From assembly GCA_029101305.1 (NCBI GenBank), contig JAQXQS010000188.1, forward strand, positions 1-42,403: a stretch of 42,403 nucleotides of DNA, given 5' to 3'. This DNA is from Clostridia bacterium (GTDB lineage: Bacteria > Bacillota > Clostridia > Lachnospirales > Lachnospiraceae). Positions 33,228-41,255 of the stretch are shown one piece after another; position 1 is the stretch's first letter, and each line of letters begins with the position of its first letter. The notes below the pieces were generated by a model. That model ran no database searches. It was not told the origin of the DNA and saw nothing but the letters and a program-made list of their open reading frames with translations. The translations under genes were made by a program, and so were the position numbers.

Positions 33228-34736
33228 ATGGCGGATAAAACAAATGCAAACATTGGCTTTGAAAAACAGCTGTGGGATGCAGCTTGTGTATTGTGGGGGC
33301 ATATCCCGGCAGCAGAATATAGAAAGGTTATTATCGGATTGATTTTCCTGCGGTACATTTCTGCTGCGTTTGATAAACGGTATCAGGAACTTATAGCAGA
33401 AGGTGACGGTTTCGAGGATGATCGTGATGCTTATGAGATGGACAATGTTTTTTTTGTTCCGGAAGAAGCTCGCTGGAGCAACATTGCATCCAAAGCACAC
33501 ACACCGGAAATCGGTACAATCATTGATAATGCAATGAGAGCTATTGAAGCAGAAAACAAAAAGCTGAAAAATGTATTGCCGAAGAATTATGCGAGTCCAG
33601 ATTTGGATAAGCGAATCTTAGGTGATGTGGTAGATATTTTTACAAATAACATTGACATGAGTGACACGACTGCAAGTGAAGACCTGCTCGGTCGTACTTA
33701 TGAATACTGCATTGCTCAGTTTGCAGAAAAAGAAGGTGTCGGTGGCGGTGAATTCTATACACCGTCCAGTGTTGTAAAAACTCTGGTTTCCATTCTTCGT
33801 CCGTTTGATAACTGCCGAGTATACGATTGCTGCTGCGGCTCAGGCGGTATGTTTGTGCAGAGTGAAAAGTTTATTGAAGCACACGGTCACAAACGTGGCG
33901 CAATTTCTGTGTATGGGCAGGAAGCAAATCCGGATACGTGGAAGATGGCAAAAATGAACATGGCAATCCGAGGTATTGATGCTGATCTGGGACCATACAA
34001 TGCGGATACATTTACAAGTGACCTGCATCCAACACTGAAAGCAGACTTTATTCTCGCTAATCCCCCATTCAATTATCATCCGTGGGGACAGGAAAAGCTG
34101 ACAGAGGACAAGCGTTGGAAGTACGGTCTGCCGCCTGCCGGTAATGCCAACTACGCATGGATTCAGCACATGATTTATCACCTTGCACCGAACGGAAAAA
34201 TTGGTCTGGTACTGGCGAATGGTGCGTTGTCTACGCAGAGCAGCGGCGAAGGCGAAATCAGAAAGAAAATCATCGAGGACGATCTGATTGAAGGTATTAT
34301 TGCAATGCCTACCCAGCTTTTTTACAGCGTAACGATTCCTGTTACCCTGTGGTTCATCACAAAGGGTAAAAAGCAGTCGGGCAAGACACTGTTCATTGAT
34401 GCTCGTAAGATGGGACATATGGTTGACCGCAAGCATCGTGATTTTACCGATGAAGATATTCAGAGATTGGCAGATACCTTTGAAGCATTCCAGAATGGCA
34501 CACTGGAAGATGTGCAGGGATTCTGCAAGGTGGCTACCCTTGAGGATATTGCAAAACAGGATTATATTCTGACACCTGGACGCTATGTAGGCATTGAAGA
34601 ACAGGAAGATGACGGAGAGCCGTTTGAGGATAAAATGAATCGATTGACTTCCGAACTGTCGGAAATGTTTGCAAAGTCTCATGAATTGGAGGACGAAATC
34701 AGAAAGAAGCTGGGGGCGATTGGATATGAAATCTAA
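33228..34736 (+). CDS. hsdM: Type I restriction-modification DNA methyltransferase subunit HsdM
   Basis: The 502-residue subunit methylates adenine at the site chosen by HsdS. The helical N-terminal domain (about 10-140) is followed by the N6-methyltransferase fold: motif I DCCCGSGGMF at 200 onward (usually D-P-C-C; here D-C-C-C) and the catalytic NPPF at 278-281. The C-terminal region (about 470-502) is helical and contacts HsdS. GGAGG seven to ten bases before the ATG. It overlaps hsdS by 11 bases. Confidence 0.95.
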   Translation: MADKTNANIGFEKQLWDAACVLWGHIPAAEYRKVIIGLIFLRYISAAFDKRYQELIAEGDGFEDDRDAYEMDNVFFVPEEARWSNIASKAHTPEIGTIIDNAMRAIEAENKKLKNVLPKNYASPDLDKRILGDVVDIFTNNIDMSDTTASEDLLGRTYEYCIAQFAEKEGVGGGEFYTPSSVVKTLVSILRPFDNCRVYDCCCGSGGMFVQSEKFIEAHGHKRGAISVYGQEANPDTWKMAKMNMAIRGIDADLGPYNADTFTSDLHPTLKADFILANPPFNYHPWGQEKLTEDKRWKYGLPPAGNANYAWIQHMIYHLAPNGKIGLVLANGALSTQSSGEGEIRKKIIEDDLIEGIIAMPTQLFYSVTIPVTLWFITKGKKQSGKTLFIDARKMGHMVDRKHRDFTDEDIQRLADTFEAFQNGTLEDVQGFCKVATLEDIAKQDYILTPGRYVGIEEQEDDGEPFEDKMNRLTSELSEMFAKSHELEDEIRKKLGAIGYEI

Positions 34737-35229
34737 GTTATCGGATATTTGCTTCTATGCTAAAGGAAAAGTTGATGTATCCGGTTTAACAGATACAGAC
34801 TACATTTCAACAGAAAATATGCTGCCTAATAAGGGCGGTATAACTACTGCGTCATCGCTCCCAAGTACTGCTCAAACACAGGCTTATATGAAAGATGATG
34901 TTTTGGTATCAAACATAAGACCGTATTTCAAGAAAATATGGTTTGCTGATTGCAACGGTGGCTGTTCAAATGATGTGCTGGTATTCAGAGCAAAAGAGGA
35001 CACAGATTCCAGATTCCTTTATTATGTGCTTGCTGATGATGCGTTCTTTGATTATTCAACAGCAACATCGAAAGGCACAAAAATGCCTCGTGGTGACAAA
35101 ACCGCAATAATGCAATATGATGTACCGCATTTTGAGTTGCAAACCCAAAAGAAAATAGCGGGGATTTTGGCAGATATAGATGACAAAATTGCTTTAAATA
35201 TCAACATAAACAAGAATTTAGCGGCTTAA
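34726..35229 (+). CDS. hsdS: Half-length HsdS specificity subunit (first target recognition domain)
   Basis: ATG 34726 overlaps the end of hsdM. The 167-residue product contains one target recognition domain (about 1-135) and one conserved helix (KKIAGILADIDDKIALNI), after which full-length HsdS proteins continue NKNLEQQ. Here it ends LAA-stop, the stop codon coming from the inverted segment. Typical HsdS is about 380-420 residues with two such domains. A half subunit might pair with itself. See the inverted second half at 35226-35885. Confidence 0.88.
   Translation: MKSKLSDICFYAKGKVDVSGLTDTDYISTENMLPNKGGITTASSLPSTAQTQAYMKDDVLVSNIRPYFKKIWFADCNGGCSNDVLVFRAKEDTDSRFLYYVLADDAFFDYSTATSKGTKMPRGDKTAIMQYDVPHFELQTQKKIAGILADIDDKIALNININKNLAA
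35208..35221 (+). repeat. Left inverted repeat of the hsdS switch
   Basis: AAACAAGAATTTAG, identical to the complement of 35867-35880. It encodes NKNL in the hsdS frame on both arms, so recombination keeps the reading frame. Confidence 0.85.
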
Positions 35230-35865
35230 AGGTCGATGCCTGAAACATCAAGCTCGCTGGACATCAGTTTTGGAAGCAATGCATCTCTCAATGCAGCTAA
35301 CCGTTTGTTTTCCAATCGGTTAGTTACAATTTGATCAATCATTGGAGCTGTAATTTCATCGAATCGGTCAAGTGATGTTTTGTCTGGAAGCGTAATTTCA
35401 AATGCATCATAATCTTTTTTCCCGATATGGATAACCGTAGTTGCTACTTGTGTCTGTTCAATCACATTCAGCAATGGTTTTATGGCAAAAAAGACAAAGG
35501 CTTTTCCTTTAGGACGTTTATTTTCAAAAATGCAAACTCGCTGATTTAGCCAAGCTGATTCATTTCCCCAAATATATGGGCGAAATTCACCATCCATACC
35601 TACTATAATGTCACCTGGCTGAATTAGATGCCCTTTAGGGTGTTCCTCGGTGGTATATGTAACAAACTCCTGATTTTTTAAATCACGAATTCTAATGATA
35701 GGTTTTCCGATTCCATCCGTGTTGAACAACTTTGAAGAAAATGGTGCGCCATAAATAATATCTGCAATGGAATATATGTCGGTCTTACTCCAGTTTTCTG
35801 GCTGTGCCCCATTGAAGGGTTCAAAGTCAATAAACCAAGACTTATAAAGTGCTTCCATTTGCTGC
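35226..35865 (-). CDS. Inverted, silent 3' half of hsdS (second target recognition domain)
   Basis: The minus-strand frame reads EQQMEALYKSWFIDFEPF, then a second target recognition domain (ENWSKTDIYSIADIIYGAPF to about DKTSLDRFDEI), then the conserved C-terminal helix NKRLAALRDALLPKL. This is exactly the part missing from the plus-strand half. The frame also runs outward through the repeat to a GTG at 35885 (ANKNLEQQ), but no ribosome site or promoter is seen, so it is probably not expressed in this orientation. Confidence 0.85.
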
Positions 35866-35866
35866 T

Positions 35867-35880
35867 CTAAATTCTTGTTT
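35867..35880 (-). repeat. Right inverted repeat of the hsdS switch
   Basis: Reverse complement of 35208-35221, 14 of 14 bases. Together the repeats bound a 645-bp invertible segment. Confidence 0.85.
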
Positions 35881-35920
35881 GCCACGAAAAGTATAACGAA
35901 AAAAGGAGTGTGATTAACCT

Positions 35921-38900
35921 ATGGCTGGCTTTTATACCGAAGCAGACTATGAAAATTCTGTCATAGAGCTATTTCAGAATATGGGGTATCGGTATGTCTA
36001 TGCTCCAGATTTGGAGCGTGACTTCAAAAGCCCCCTGTATGAAGATGAATTAGATGAAGCGTTGCATCGTCTGAATCCGGATATGCCGGAGGACGCAATC
36101 CTTGATGCTTTGTATAAGCTGAAAAACTTTGAAAATGCGGAACTGGTGCAGAAAAACGCTCTTTTCATGGATTATATTCAGCACGGCGTGGAAGTACGTT
36201 ATTTTGTCAAGGGCGAGGAACGCTCCGGCTTGGTGTATCTTGTCGATTACAAGAATCCGGATAACAACTCTTTTATCGTGGCGAACCAGTGGACATTTAT
36301 TGAGAACAGCAACAAACGCCCCGATGTGCTGCTGTTTTTGAATGGTCTGCCGGTGGTGTTGATAGAGCTGAAGTCCCCTTCTCGTGAGGAAACGGACGCA
36401 TCCGAGGCATACACCCAGATTCGCAACTATATGCATGAAATTCCGTCCATGTTCATTTATAACTGTATCTGCGTTATGAGTGATCTTATGACATCGAAAG
36501 CAGGTACAATTACATCCGGCGAAGACCGTTTCATGGAATGGAAAACAAAGGACGGCAGCTACGAAAATACACAGTATGCACAGTTTGATACATTCTTTGA
36601 GGGTATTTTTGAAAAAGAGCGTCTGCTGGACATCATCAAGAACTTTATCTGCTTTTCCAATGAGGGAACAAAGCAGTTCAAGATTTTAGCAGGCTATCAT
36701 CAGTATTTTGCAGTCAATAAGGCTGTACTTTCCACGAAACACGCAACGGAAACGGACGGCAAGGGTGGCGTGTTCTGGCATACACAGGGCAGCGGCAAGT
36801 CGCTGTCGATGGTGTTTTATGCCCATCGCCTGCAAGATGCACTGGATAGCCCGACCATCGTAGTTATCACAGACCGTAACGATCTGGATGACCAGCTTTA
36901 CGGGCAATTTGCCAAGTGCAAGGATTTTCTGCGTCAAGAGCCAGTTCATGCTGAAAGCCGGGTGCATTTGAAAGAATTACTGGACGGTAGAAAAGCAAAC
37001 GGCATTATTTTTACCACAATGCAGAAATTTGAGGAATCCTTTGATTGCCTTTCTGAGCGCAGAAATATTGTGGTTATGGCGGATGAAGCTCATCGTGGGC
37101 AGTACGGTTTGAAAGAAAAGGTCGATGCCAAGACAGGTGAAATCAAAATCGGTTCTGCCCGTATTATCCGCAATGCTCTGCCGAATGCAACTTTTATCGG
37201 ATTTACCGGAACACCGATTTCTATGAAAGACCGTAATACTCGTGAAGTGTTTGGTGACTACATAGATATTTACGACATGACACAGGCAGTTGAAGATGGT
37301 GCTACTCGTCCGGTATATTACGAAAGTCGTGTTATTAAGCTGAAACTGGATGAGCAGACGTTGAAGCTCATTGACCAAGAATATGATATTATGGCAAACA
37401 ATGCCGACCCGGAGGTTATCGAAAAGAGTAAAAAAGAACTGGGTCAGATGGAAGTCATTCTTGGTAATGAGAAAACTATTAACTCCCTTGTGGATGATAT
37501 TCTGAACCACTACGAAAATTATCGTGCAAATTTGCTTACAGGAAAGGCAATGATCGTGGCGTATTCCCGTCCTATTGCTATGAAGATATATAAGCGTATC
37601 TTGCAGCTTCGTCCAGGATGGACAGATAAGGTTGCTGTTGTTATGACAAGCAGTAACAAAGATCCGGAAGAATGGAATAAAATCATCGGCAATAAACACC
37701 ATAAGGATGAGCTGGCAAAGGAATTTAAGGATAATGACAGTCCGTTGAAGATAGCCATTGTCGTGGATATGTGGCTGACGGGATTTGATGTGCCGTCTCT
37801 TGCAACCATGTATGTGTACAAGCCGATGCAGGGTTATAATCTGATGCAGGCTATTGCCAGAGTCAACCGTGTATTTGGAGATAAGGAAGGCGGTCTAGTT
37901 GTCGATTATGTTGGCATTGCTTCAGCACTGAAGCAGGCACTGAACGATTACACTGCCCGAGATAAGAAAAAATACGGAGATACCGATGTTGCCAAAGTTG
38001 CCTATCCGAAGTTCCTTGAGAAACTGTCTATTTGCCGGGATTTGTTCCACGGTTATGATTATTCCAAGTTTATGACGAGTACGGATTTGGAACGTTCCAA
38101 AGCAATCAGCGGTGCGGTTAACTTTATTGTCGGCGTGGATAAGGAACAGGAGCGAGAGGATTTCCAGAAGGAGGCATTACTGCTCAGGCAGGCTTTATCG
38201 TTGTGTTCCTCCTTAGCAGAAAAAGAACTGCGTGTGGAAGCAGCATTCTTTGAATCCGTTCGTGTGCTTGTCACAAGGCTGATGAATCAGGGCGAAGGTA
38301 AGAAAATATCTTTACCGGAAATGAATGCTCGTATTAATGAATTGCTGAAAGCCAGTGTTCAGAGCGAAGGTGTCATTAACCTTTTCTCGGATGTAAATCA
38401 GGAATTTTCACTCTTTGATCCGCAGTTCCTTGAGGAAATCTCCAAAATGAAGGAGAAAAACCTTGCTGTAGAACTGTTGAAAAAGCTGATTGCAGAACAA
38501 GTGCAGATTTACCGTCATACGAATGTGGTGAAGTCACAGAAATTCAGCGAGATTATCCAGCGCGCCATGAATGCGTATCTGAACGGAATGCTGACCAATG
38601 AACAAGTTATTGAAGAACTGCTGAACTTGGCAAAGCAGATTGCAGCTGCCCATAAAGAGGGAGATCAGCTCGGTTTGACGGCGGATGAGTTGGCATTCTA
38701 TGATGCTCTGACAAAGCCGCAGGCCATTAAGGATTTCTATGAAAACGAAGAACTGATTGCCATTACAAAAGAATTGGCAGATACGCTTCGTAAAAACAGA
38801 ACGATAGATTGGCAAAAAAGGGATTCTGCCAGAGCGAAAATGCGTATGATGATTAAGCGACTGCTTAAAAAGCATCGTTATCCGCCGGAAGGAATGGAAG

Positions 38901-39049
38901 ATGCGGTGCAGACCGTTATGACGCAATGTGAGCTGTGGACGGATAATAATGATATGGAGAATCACACTGAAAATAGCAAGGTGTATACCTATTCTCCGAA
39001 ACCAGAATTGAGTATGGTTGCTGAAGACCCAGCACCGTATGGGAAATAG
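35921..39049 (+). CDS. hsdR: Type I restriction endonuclease subunit HsdR
   Basis: The 1042-residue motor and nuclease subunit cleaves unmodified DNA after ATP-driven translocation. The N-terminal PD-(D/E)xK nuclease has Asp135, Glu149 and Lys151 (PDVLLFL, VLIELKS). The helicase has Walker A TQGSGKS (Lys293), DEAH at 388-391, GFTGTPI and a later QAIARVNR. The C-terminus is helical. GGAG lies twelve bases upstream, a rather long spacing. Length is typical of a full HsdR and no frame break is seen. Confidence 0.96.
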   Translation: MAGFYTEADYENSVIELFQNMGYRYVYAPDLERDFKSPLYEDELDEALHRLNPDMPEDAILDALYKLKNFENAELVQKNALFMDYIQHGVEVRYFVKGEERSGLVYLVDYKNPDNNSFIVANQWTFIENSNKRPDVLLFLNGLPVVLIELKSPSREETDASEAYTQIRNYMHEIPSMFIYNCICVMSDLMTSKAGTITSGEDRFMEWKTKDGSYENTQYAQFDTFFEGIFEKERLLDIIKNFICFSNEGTKQFKILAGYHQYFAVNKAVLSTKHATETDGKGGVFWHTQGSGKSLSMVFYAHRLQDALDSPTIVVITDRNDLDDQLYGQFAKCKDFLRQEPVHAESRVHLKELLDGRKANGIIFTTMQKFEESFDCLSERRNIVVMADEAHRGQYGLKEKVDAKTGEIKIGSARIIRNALPNATFIGFTGTPISMKDRNTREVFGDYIDIYDMTQAVEDGATRPVYYESRVIKLKLDEQTLKLIDQEYDIMANNADPEVIEKSKKELGQMEVILGNEKTINSLVDDILNHYENYRANLLTGKAMIVAYSRPIAMKIYKRILQLRPGWTDKVAVVMTSSNKDPEEWNKIIGNKHHKDELAKEFKDNDSPLKIAIVVDMWLTGFDVPSLATMYVYKPMQGYNLMQAIARVNRVFGDKEGGLVVDYVGIASALKQALNDYTARDKKKYGDTDVAKVAYPKFLEKLSICRDLFHGYDYSKFMTSTDLERSKAISGAVNFIVGVDKEQEREDFQKEALLLRQALSLCSSLAEKELRVEAAFFESVRVLVTRLMNQGEGKKISLPEMNARINELLKASVQSEGVINLFSDVNQEFSLFDPQFLEEISKMKEKNLAVELLKKLIAEQVQIYRHTNVVKSQKFSEIIQRAMNAYLNGMLTNEQVIEELLNLAKQIAAAHKEGDQLGLTADELAFYDALTKPQAIKDFYENEELIAITKELADTLRKNRTIDWQKRDSARAKMRMMIKRLLKKHRYPPEGMEDAVQTVMTQCELWTDNNDMENHTENSKVYTYSPKPELSMVAEDPAPYGK

Positions 39050-39153
39050 ATGTATAAGGAGATATTTGAGCAATTCGAAACATAAAATCGGTAGCAGTAC
39101 CAACTCAACAAAGGTCAGAAAAGCAGCCCTTACGAATAAGAACTGCCTTTTAG

Positions 39154-39489
39154 TTAGTCATGCAGATTCATGTTTTTCAATGCTTTGAGCTGATTCCGCT
39201 TTGCGTAGATTACATTCAGAATATATACCTTGCCGGATGCATCATCCGGTCTGTAGTAGATATAAAAGTTCTTGGCTATGATTTTTCGCACGCCTCTGGA
39301 ATGCCAGGGTTCCCGCTCTATGGGAGCGATACTGGAAGCCATGTATGTCAGCTTTTGTATCTCGCTGCGAATAACGCGAATGTAATTCAGTGCGACATCA
39401 GGGACTAACAAGGTGTATGCGATGTAGTCCCTGATTTCAAAAAGGTCAGCTTCTGCATCTGGTGTAATGATGATTTCATAGGAATCCAC
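39154..39489 (-). CDS. RelE/ParE-family toxin
   Basis: The 111-residue protein has the plasmid-stabilisation (ParE/RelE) fold features: ITPDAEADLFEIRDYIA at the N-terminus, and the C-terminal VRKIIAKNFYIYYRPDD and VYILNVIYAKRNQL strands. Start is GTG 39489, immediately after the antitoxin stop (TAAGTG), so the two are coupled. Whether it cleaves ribosome-bound mRNA or poisons gyrase cannot be told. It stands directly behind hsdR on the opposite strand. Confidence 0.85.
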   Translation of the reverse strand: MDSYEIIITPDAEADLFEIRDYIAYTLLVPDVALNYIRVIRSEIQKLTYMASSIAPIEREPWHSRGVRKIIAKNFYIYYRPDDASGKVYILNVIYAKRNQLKALKNMNLHD

Positions 39490-39786
39490 TTATTTAAGGC
39501 TCCTTTCCAGATCGTCAAACACATCGCTCATTAGTCGACCCTCACCGGCAATTGCCTGTGCGTAACTATGCTGAAGTTTTGTATCAAGTTCAGCATCAGA
39601 CATTGCATCAACGGTTCTTGGTTCTGCCGGAATCGTCAGAGAGAAAGGAATACCATGATGATAAATGATCTGACGGTAAAGGGAATTGATTACAACAGAA
39701 ACAGGAACACCGAGTTTCTGCAGGATGTCTTCTGCTTCGATTTTTACATTATTTTCAACGCGGGCACTTACGGTTGAATCTTTCAT
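39490..39786 (-). CDS. RelB/DinJ-family antitoxin
   Basis: From ATG 39786 (AGGAGG eight bases upstream) the product is 98 residues. It has a ribbon-helix-helix start (STVSARVENNVKIEAEDILQ, LGVPVSVVINSLYRQII) and a C-terminal tail that would wrap the toxin. It would bind its own promoter and neutralise the toxin downstream. An upstream extension to 39843 is not supported by the ribosome site. Confidence 0.87.
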   Translation of the reverse strand: MKDSTVSARVENNVKIEAEDILQKLGVPVSVVINSLYRQIIYHHGIPFSLTIPAEPRTVDAMSDAELDTKLQHSYAQAIAGEGRLMSDVFDDLERSLK

Positions 39787-39809
39787 CTTAAACACCTCCT
39801 GTTGACTAC

Positions 39810-39838
39810 ATTGTAATTCATTGTTATGCAGATTGCAA
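39810..39838 (-). promoter_or_regulatory. Promoter of the toxin-antitoxin operon
   Basis: Minus-strand TTGCAA (39838-39833), 17-base spacer, TACAAT (39815-39810). It is 24 bases ahead of the antitoxin start. Confidence 0.65.
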
Positions 39839-39863
39839 GACATATTATATGAATAATAGGCAA

Positions 39864-39892
39864 TTGAACGAAACTCATTCCTATGATATGAT
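39864..39892 (+). promoter_or_regulatory. Promoter of cbiK
   Basis: TTGAAC (39864-39869), 17-base spacer, TATGAT (39887-39892). This gives cbiK its own start, with a leader of about 135 bases and no cobalamin riboswitch visible in it. Confidence 0.6.
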
Positions 39893-40034
39893 AAATTACA
39901 CTTACAGTGAAATATGCTTCAAATCTTTCGGAGTATCATCAGAGTAATTGCAAAATCAGCTATATTTACCCGATAAAAAGCTTTTGCAGCCTAAACTGTA
40001 AGAATGGTTAGAGTTAGAAAAATGGAGGTAAAAA

Positions 40035-40820
40035 ATGAACAGTCTCGCAAAAAAAGCAATCCTTGTGGTAAGTTTTGGAACCAGCCATGAGGACACCAGG
40101 AAAGTGACCATTGACGCTATTGAGGAGGCGATTGGAGCCGCTTTTCCTGATCACAGGATTTACCGTGCCTGGACCAGCAAGATGATCCTGGCCAAAATTG
40201 AGAAAAGGGATCACATTCATTATGACAATGTGAAAGAAGCTATGGATCACATGGCACAGGATGGAATCACAGATGTGATCGTTCAGCCCACCCATGTCAT
40301 GAATGGCGTAGAGAATGATCTGATGAAAGCGGATGTTCTGGCATATGCCGATCGTTTCCAGTCTGTGAAATTCGGAGATCCGCTGCTTACCACAGAAGAG
40401 GACAATGAATATGTGGTAAAAGCAATCACAGACGCACTTCTGGTAAAGGATGAGGAAACAGCACTGGTACTTATGGGGCATGGAACGGAACATTATGCAA
40501 ATACCGTTTATGCAGCCTTAGATTACAGATTCAAGGACATGGGTTATGAAAATGTGATCGTTGGTACCGTGGAGGCTTACCCGGGAATGGAACAGGTTTT
40601 GAAAAAGTTGGAAAAATCTGCTCCAAAGAAAGTAATGATCGCGCCATTTATGATCGTTGCCGGTGACCATGCCAAGAACGACATGGCAGGAGAGGAAGAA
40701 GATTCCTGGAAAAATATCATTGGGGCAAAAGGCTATCAGGTAGAAACTGTTTTGAAAGGTCTTGGCGAATACAAGAGTATTCGAAATTTGTTTGTAGAGC
40801 ATGTAAAAAAAGCAAAATGA
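40035..40820 (+). CDS. cbiK: Sirohydrochlorin cobaltochelatase CbiK
   Basis: The 261-residue chelatase inserts cobalt into sirohydrochlorin, the entry step of the anaerobic B12 route. It has ILVVSFGTSHEDTR at the N-terminus, the catalytic His149 in LMGHGTEHYAN and His212 in MIVAGDHAKNDM. There is no signal peptide, so it is cytosolic. TGGAGG supports the ATG. It is separated from cbiC by about 12.4 kb that includes the restriction-modification island, and lies 435 bases before a B12-type uptake gene. Confidence 0.96.
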   Translation: MNSLAKKAILVVSFGTSHEDTRKVTIDAIEEAIGAAFPDHRIYRAWTSKMILAKIEKRDHIHYDNVKEAMDHMAQDGITDVIVQPTHVMNGVENDLMKADVLAYADRFQSVKFGDPLLTTEEDNEYVVKAITDALLVKDEETALVLMGHGTEHYANTVYAALDYRFKDMGYENVIVGTVEAYPGMEQVLKKLEKSAPKKVMIAPFMIVAGDHAKNDMAGEEEDSWKNIIGAKGYQVETVLKGLGEYKSIRNLFVEHVKKAK

Positions 40821-40936
40821 TAAGAAACACGATTGGTTCGTTGCTCACGGAAATAAATGAGAATTGATAAATAGTTGACAATTTATTTAATCAGCGAATT
40901 ATTTTGTTGTTTTTAAAGAAGAGATATGCTAGACTG

Positions 40937-41160
40937 TTGAAGTAATTGAATACCAGTTAAGTGAACAGCAATTCTGCTGTGAGAGGGAATCAGGTGTAAG
41001 ACCTGAACGGTTGCGGCCACTGTATACAGGAAGGCAGGCTTAAAGAAACCATTGCGCATATGCGTGAGAAGGAAAGCCATGCTGCTAGAGTTTATTTGAA
41101 AAAGGCTCTGGGACCTGTGAGCCAGGAAACCTGCTTGACAAGGGTAAGAGAAGGAGCTTC
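40937..41160 (+). promoter_or_regulatory. Cobalamin riboswitch upstream of the B12-type substrate-binding protein gene
   Basis: The aptamer has GAGGGAATCAGGTGTAAGAC (about 40983-41002), ACGGTTGCGGCCACTGTATAC (the B12 box CCACTGT) and GTGAGCCAGGAAACCTGC near 41117-41134, matching the conserved GCCAGGAGACCTGC element. It is a longer, classical variant compared with the one before cbiD. A terminator follows. Promoter uncertain: TATGCT at 40925-40930 is a possible -10. Confidence 0.92.
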
Positions 41161-41179
41161 CGTAAAAAGTGCCTTTTAA

Positions 41180-41204
41180 GTCACTGCCAGCAGTGACGCT
41201 TTTT
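41180..41204 (+). terminator. Riboswitch-controlled terminator in the uptake gene leader
   Basis: GTCACTG (41180-41186) and CAGTGAC (41191-41197) form a 7-bp stem with a CCAG loop, followed by GCTTTTT; AAAAAG at 41164 can extend the stem. It is 52 bases before the ATG. Confidence 0.82.
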
Positions 41205-41255
41205 GAAGCCCCATCTTTTCGGTTACAGAAAACAAACGAAAAGAGAGGAAAAGAA

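Noticed and set aside
33063-33500. 145-codon minus-strand frame overlapping the start of hsdM
   Set aside because: No ribosome site, low-complexity composition, and it is the shadow of the clearly homologous hsdM frame.
33840-34682. 280-codon minus-strand frame inside hsdM
   Set aside because: Antisense shadow of the conserved methyltransferase domain; rich in His and Cys as expected for such shadows.
36977-37702. 241-codon minus-strand frame inside hsdR
   Set aside because: Lies wholly within the conserved helicase region of hsdR; no family resemblance.
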